Below, piece by piece: positions 47,459 through 49,966 of a DNA stretch of 49,966 nt. Below the pieces are notes generated by a model. That model searched no databases. It was not told the origin of the DNA and saw only the letters and a program-made list of their open reading frames with translations. A program made the position numbers and the translations under genes. Within the stretch, counting starts at the first letter, position 1. Every line of letters starts with the position of its first letter. Source of the DNA: Verrucomicrobiota bacterium (GTDB lineage: Bacteria; Verrucomicrobiota; Verrucomicrobiia; Opitutales; Opitutaceae); the NCBI GenBank assembly GCA_030605125.1, contig JAUWBD010000009.1:1-49966 (forward strand), written 5' to 3'.

Positions 47459-48969
47459 GCGCCAACCTGCTCGCCTTCCCCGTGCTCGCGCCCCTCTTCG
47501 CGGGCCTGATCTGCCTGCTCGTGCCGCGGCCTTCGCGCCTGCGCCGCGCCGTGATCGGCGCGCTGCTCGCCTGCCTCGTCGGCTTCGGCGTGCTGCTCGT
47601 CGGCCGCGTGCTCGAGGAAGGCATGCTCGTGCTGCGCATCGGCGGCTGGGCGGTGCCCTACGGCATCGTGCTCGTCGGCGACACGCTCGCCACGATCCTC
47701 GTCACGCTCTCCGCCTTCACCGCGCTCGCCTGCGTGCTCTACGGCTTCGCCGAGCAGGGGCGCGAGGAGGAGCATCCGCTGCGCCTGCCGCTGATCCTGT
47801 TCCTGCTCACGGGCGTGAATCTCTCCTTCCTCACCGGCGATTTGTTCAACCTCTTCGTCGCCTTCGAGGTCATGCTGCTCGCGTCCTACGCGCTGCTCAC
47901 GCTCGAGGCGCGGGCGGAGAATTCGCGCCAGGCCTGGCCCTACCTCGTGCTCAACCTGCTCGGCAGCGCGCTCTTCGTCGCGGCCTGCGGCTACGCCTAC
48001 AGCCTTTTCGGCACGATGAACTTCGCCGAGATGAGCCTGCGCGCCAACGCGCTCGAGGGCGATTTCCGCCTCACGCTGCTCGGGGCGATGTTCCTGCTGG
48101 TCTTTGGCGCCAAGGCCGGCCTCTTCCCGCTCTACTACTGGCTGCCGCGCGCCTACCCGATGTTGCCCGCCGCCACCGGCGCCTTCTTCGGCGGCATGCT
48201 GACCAAGGTCGGCGTGTATGTGCTGCTCCGGATCTACGGCACGGTGTTGCCGCCGGGGCTGGAGCTGCTGCACCAGATCATCGCCTGGGTGGGCGCGGCC
48301 ACGATGTTCATCGGCGTGCTCGGCGCGGTGAGCCGCTACCGGGTGAGCGAGATCCTCACCTACCACATCGCGAGCCAGATCGGCTACATGGGCCTCGCGC
48401 TCGGCCTCTTCACCAAGGCCTCCTTCGCGGCGACGATCGTCTTTCTCGCGCACAACATCCTCGTGAAGTCCTCGCTCTTCCTCGTGGGCGGCGTGATCAC
48501 CCGCGCCAACGGCACCGACGAGCTGGCGCGGACCGGCGGCCTGTGGCGCGCGGGGCCCTGGCTCGGGGTCGCGTTTTTCCTGCTCGCCGCCTCGCTGGCG
48601 GGCATGCCCCCGATGAGCGGCTTCTGGGGCAAGCTCTACATCGTGCAGGCCGGCTTCGAGTCGAGCCGCTGGGTGCTGGGCACGATGGCCGCCTTTGCCG
48701 GCGTGCTCACGCTGATGAGCATGCTCAAGATCCTCCTCGCCTGCTTCTGGCGCGAGGAGCCCGCCACGCCGGTGCGCTGGGATGGCGGCGCGCGCCGCAT
48801 GACGCTCGTGTGCCTGGTCGCCGCCGCGCTCTCGCTCGGCGTGGGCTTCGCCGCCGGCCCCGTCACCCGGCTCGCCTCGCACGCGGCCGACGAGGTCCTG
48901 GATCGCGCCGGCTACGCCGCGAACGTGCTCGGCGCCAACGCAACCCTCCACCCCGACAAACTCCCATGA
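47455..48969 (+). CDS. mrpD: Mrp antiporter subunit D (NuoN-like)
   Basis: 504 aa; start overlaps the mrpC stop (ATGA at 47455). Proton-antiporter family features: NLFVAFEVMLLASYALLTLE with the conserved Glu, KAGLFPLYYWLPRAYP with the Lys, SEILTYHIASQIGYMG, and AGMPPMSGFWGKL. With MrpA it forms the ion-translocating part of the complex. Normal length. Confidence 0.97.
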   Translation: MSANLLAFPVLAPLFAGLICLLVPRPSRLRRAVIGALLACLVGFGVLLVGRVLEEGMLVLRIGGWAVPYGIVLVGDTLATILVTLSAFTALACVLYGFAEQGREEEHPLRLPLILFLLTGVNLSFLTGDLFNLFVAFEVMLLASYALLTLEARAENSRQAWPYLVLNLLGSALFVAACGYAYSLFGTMNFAEMSLRANALEGDFRLTLLGAMFLLVFGAKAGLFPLYYWLPRAYPMLPAATGAFFGGMLTKVGVYVLLRIYGTVLPPGLELLHQIIAWVGAATMFIGVLGAVSRYRVSEILTYHIASQIGYMGLALGLFTKASFAATIVFLAHNILVKSSLFLVGGVITRANGTDELARTGGLWRAGPWLGVAFFLLAASLAGMPPMSGFWGKLYIVQAGFESSRWVLGTMAAFAGVLTLMSMLKILLACFWREEPATPVRWDGGARRMTLVCLVAAALSLGVGFAAGPVTRLASHAADEVLDRAGYAANVLGANATLHPDKLP

Positions 48970-49379
48970 GCGCCTCCGCCCCCGTCACCGTGCCCGATTC
49001 CGTCGTGGCCGAGCTGCGCGCCGGCCGCGACGCTCGCCGGCGCTCCCTGCCGCGCCGGCTGGTCCACGTGCCGTATTTCCTGCTGCGCTTCGTGCGCGAG
49101 CTCGTGTTGGCCAACATCACGATGGCGAAGATCGTGCTGCTGCAAAAACGCGAGGACCTCGCGCCCGACTTCGTGGTGTATGACCTCACGGGGCTCACGC
49201 CGCTGGAGGTCTTCGTGCTCACGCACACGATCACGCTCACGCCCGGCACGACCAGCGTGGAGCTGGACGACGAGGCCACGCGGGTGATCGTGCACGCGCT
49301 CGACGCGCGCGATCCCGCCGGCGTGTGCCTCGGCATCAAGAACTCCCTCGAGCGCCCGCTGCTGGGCTGGACCCGCTGA
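48966..49379 (+). CDS. mrpE: Mrp antiporter subunit E
   Basis: 137 aa; start overlaps the mrpD stop by 4 bp. A short membrane region (VPYFLLRFVRELVLANITMAK) and the family's soluble end: LEVFVLTHTITLTPGTTSVE, which is the TPGT signature, then IVHALDARDP. Slightly shorter at the N-terminus than typical MrpE, so it has fewer membrane segments. Confidence 0.95.
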   Translation: MSASAPVTVPDSVVAELRAGRDARRRSLPRRLVHVPYFLLRFVRELVLANITMAKIVLLQKREDLAPDFVVYDLTGLTPLEVFVLTHTITLTPGTTSVELDDEATRVIVHALDARDPAGVCLGIKNSLERPLLGWTR

Positions 49380-49394
49380 CCGACCCCGACCGAC

Positions 49395-49712
49395 ATGAAC
49401 GCGATTTTCGACTACGTGCTTTTTCCGCTCGGCTGGCTGGTGGCCTTGCTGCTCGCCGGCGTGGGTCTCTGGCGCATCACGCGCGGGCCGACCACGCTGG
49501 ATCGGGTGGTCGGTCTCGACTCCGCCACGGTCTCGATCGTCACCGCGGTGGCGATGTTTTCCCTGCAATCCGAGGCGGTGGGTTTTCTGGAGATGATCAT
49601 CATCGTGACGGCGCTGGGCTTCCTCACCACCGTCGCGTTTTTCTACTACCTGGCGCAGCCGAAGGGCCGCGCGGGCGAGGATTTCAACGTCGAGCAGGAG
49701 GGCCAGGAATGA
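49395..49712 (+). CDS. mrpF: Mrp antiporter subunit F
   Basis: 105 aa, ATG 49395. Three helices with RITRGPTTLDRVVGLD, the family's GPT-x-x-DRV-x-x-LD signature, and LEMIIIVTALGFLTTVAF. Spaced 15 bp after mrpE. Its stop overlaps the mrpG start. Confidence 0.96.
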   Translation: MNAIFDYVLFPLGWLVALLLAGVGLWRITRGPTTLDRVVGLDSATVSIVTAVAMFSLQSEAVGFLEMIIIVTALGFLTTVAFFYYLAQPKGRAGEDFNVEQEGQE

Positions 49713-49966
49713 GCGCGTGGTCGGATATCGTCGGCGCCGTCGTGTTGCTCGGCGGCCTGTTTTTCCTCGTGGTCGCGGCGGTGGGCGTCTTTCGCCTGCC
49801 GGACGTGTATTGCCGGGCGCACGCGCTGGGCAAGGCGCTCACGCTGGGCGTCATCCTGCTGCTCGTGTCCCTGGGTTTCCTGATCGAGGACGTGCCTTGG
49901 TGGAAGATCGTCGTGGCGATCTCGTTCCAGCTCGTGACGATCCCGGTGGCCAGCCACCTGCTTTGC
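49709..49966 (+). CDS. mrpG: Mrp antiporter subunit G, cut by window edge
   Basis: Open from ATG 49709 (ATGA overlap with mrpF) to the last base, 86 codons. GLFFLVVAAVGVFRLPDVYCRAHALGKA is the MrpG start, the GxxR-x-PD-x-Y-x-R-x-H-A signature, followed by two more helices. It completes the A(B)CDEFG set in the canonical order; the C-terminus is beyond the window. Confidence 0.95.
   Translation, partial: MSAWSDIVGAVVLLGGLFFLVVAAVGVFRLPDVYCRAHALGKALTLGVILLLVSLGFLIEDVPWWKIVVAISFQLVTIPVASHLLC

Overview
The window is a 50-kb piece of a high-GC bacterial chromosome. Coding density is about 90 percent, the genes lie on both strands, and the one RNA gene is tRNA-Val. Protein content, the scarcity of Shine-Dalgarno sequences and a characteristic set of intergenic repeats suggest Verrucomicrobiota, most likely an Opitutales/Opitutaceae member. 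This assignment rests on remembered family resemblance, not on a search. No transposase, integrase, phage gene, plasmid gene or CRISPR array is visible; nearly everything reads as core chromosome.

Layout. 1-4.1 kb: a zinc alcohol dehydrogenase (cut by the left edge), an AraC regulator and a sugar isomerase plus Gfo/Idh/MocA oxidoreductase pair (carbohydrate catabolism). 4.4-9.3 kb: an orphan GAF-PAS histidine kinase, acetate transporter SatP, an ExbB/ExbD pair, a short-chain dehydrogenase and a membrane-anchored HEAT protein. 9.4-11.5 kb: three subunits of a sodium-pumping biotin decarboxylase, without the carboxyltransferase. 11.7-15.7 kb: priA, an amidohydrolase, a RidA protein and a YqeY protein. 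16-23 kb: an L,D-transpeptidase head to head with asd, tRNA-Val, ilvN-ilvC, hemC, a divergent M50-type membrane protease and a cobA-hemD fusion. 23.5-29.6 kb: a membrane protein with a protease-like core lacking its active site and two cNMP-type domains, a DegT/DnrJ aminotransferase, trpF and a peptide-binding lipoprotein. 29.7-34.1 kb: a SatD-type operon with a palindromic operator and a partner gene split by one in-frame TGA, a voltage-gated potassium channel, then pyrF-ispD-ispF. 34.4-36.7 kb: a TonB-dependent receptor with inverted-repeat operators. 37-43.8 kb: aroB, several uncharacterised small genes, a PfpI protein, an SGNH hydrolase and a SerB-like phosphatase. 44-50 kb: an Mrp-type Na+/H+ antiporter operon with mrpA and mrpB fused, cut by the right edge inside mrpG.

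Sodium and proton energetics recur (decarboxylase pump, Mrp antiporter, ExbBD with a TonB receptor). Haem/sirohaem, branched-chain and aromatic amino acids, isoprenoid precursors and pyrimidines are each represented by one or a few biosynthetic genes.

The least explained content is intergenic. Two unrelated near-complete palindromes of about 167-170 bp would fold into single long hairpins. There are also smaller REP-like palindromes, and several elements made of short units repeated every 8-10 bp and arranged as inverted repeats. Many of these start at, or supply, a neighbouring stop codon, and one supplies the TTG start region of hemC. The two other best leads are the pseudo-M50/cNMP membrane protein and the SatD operon.
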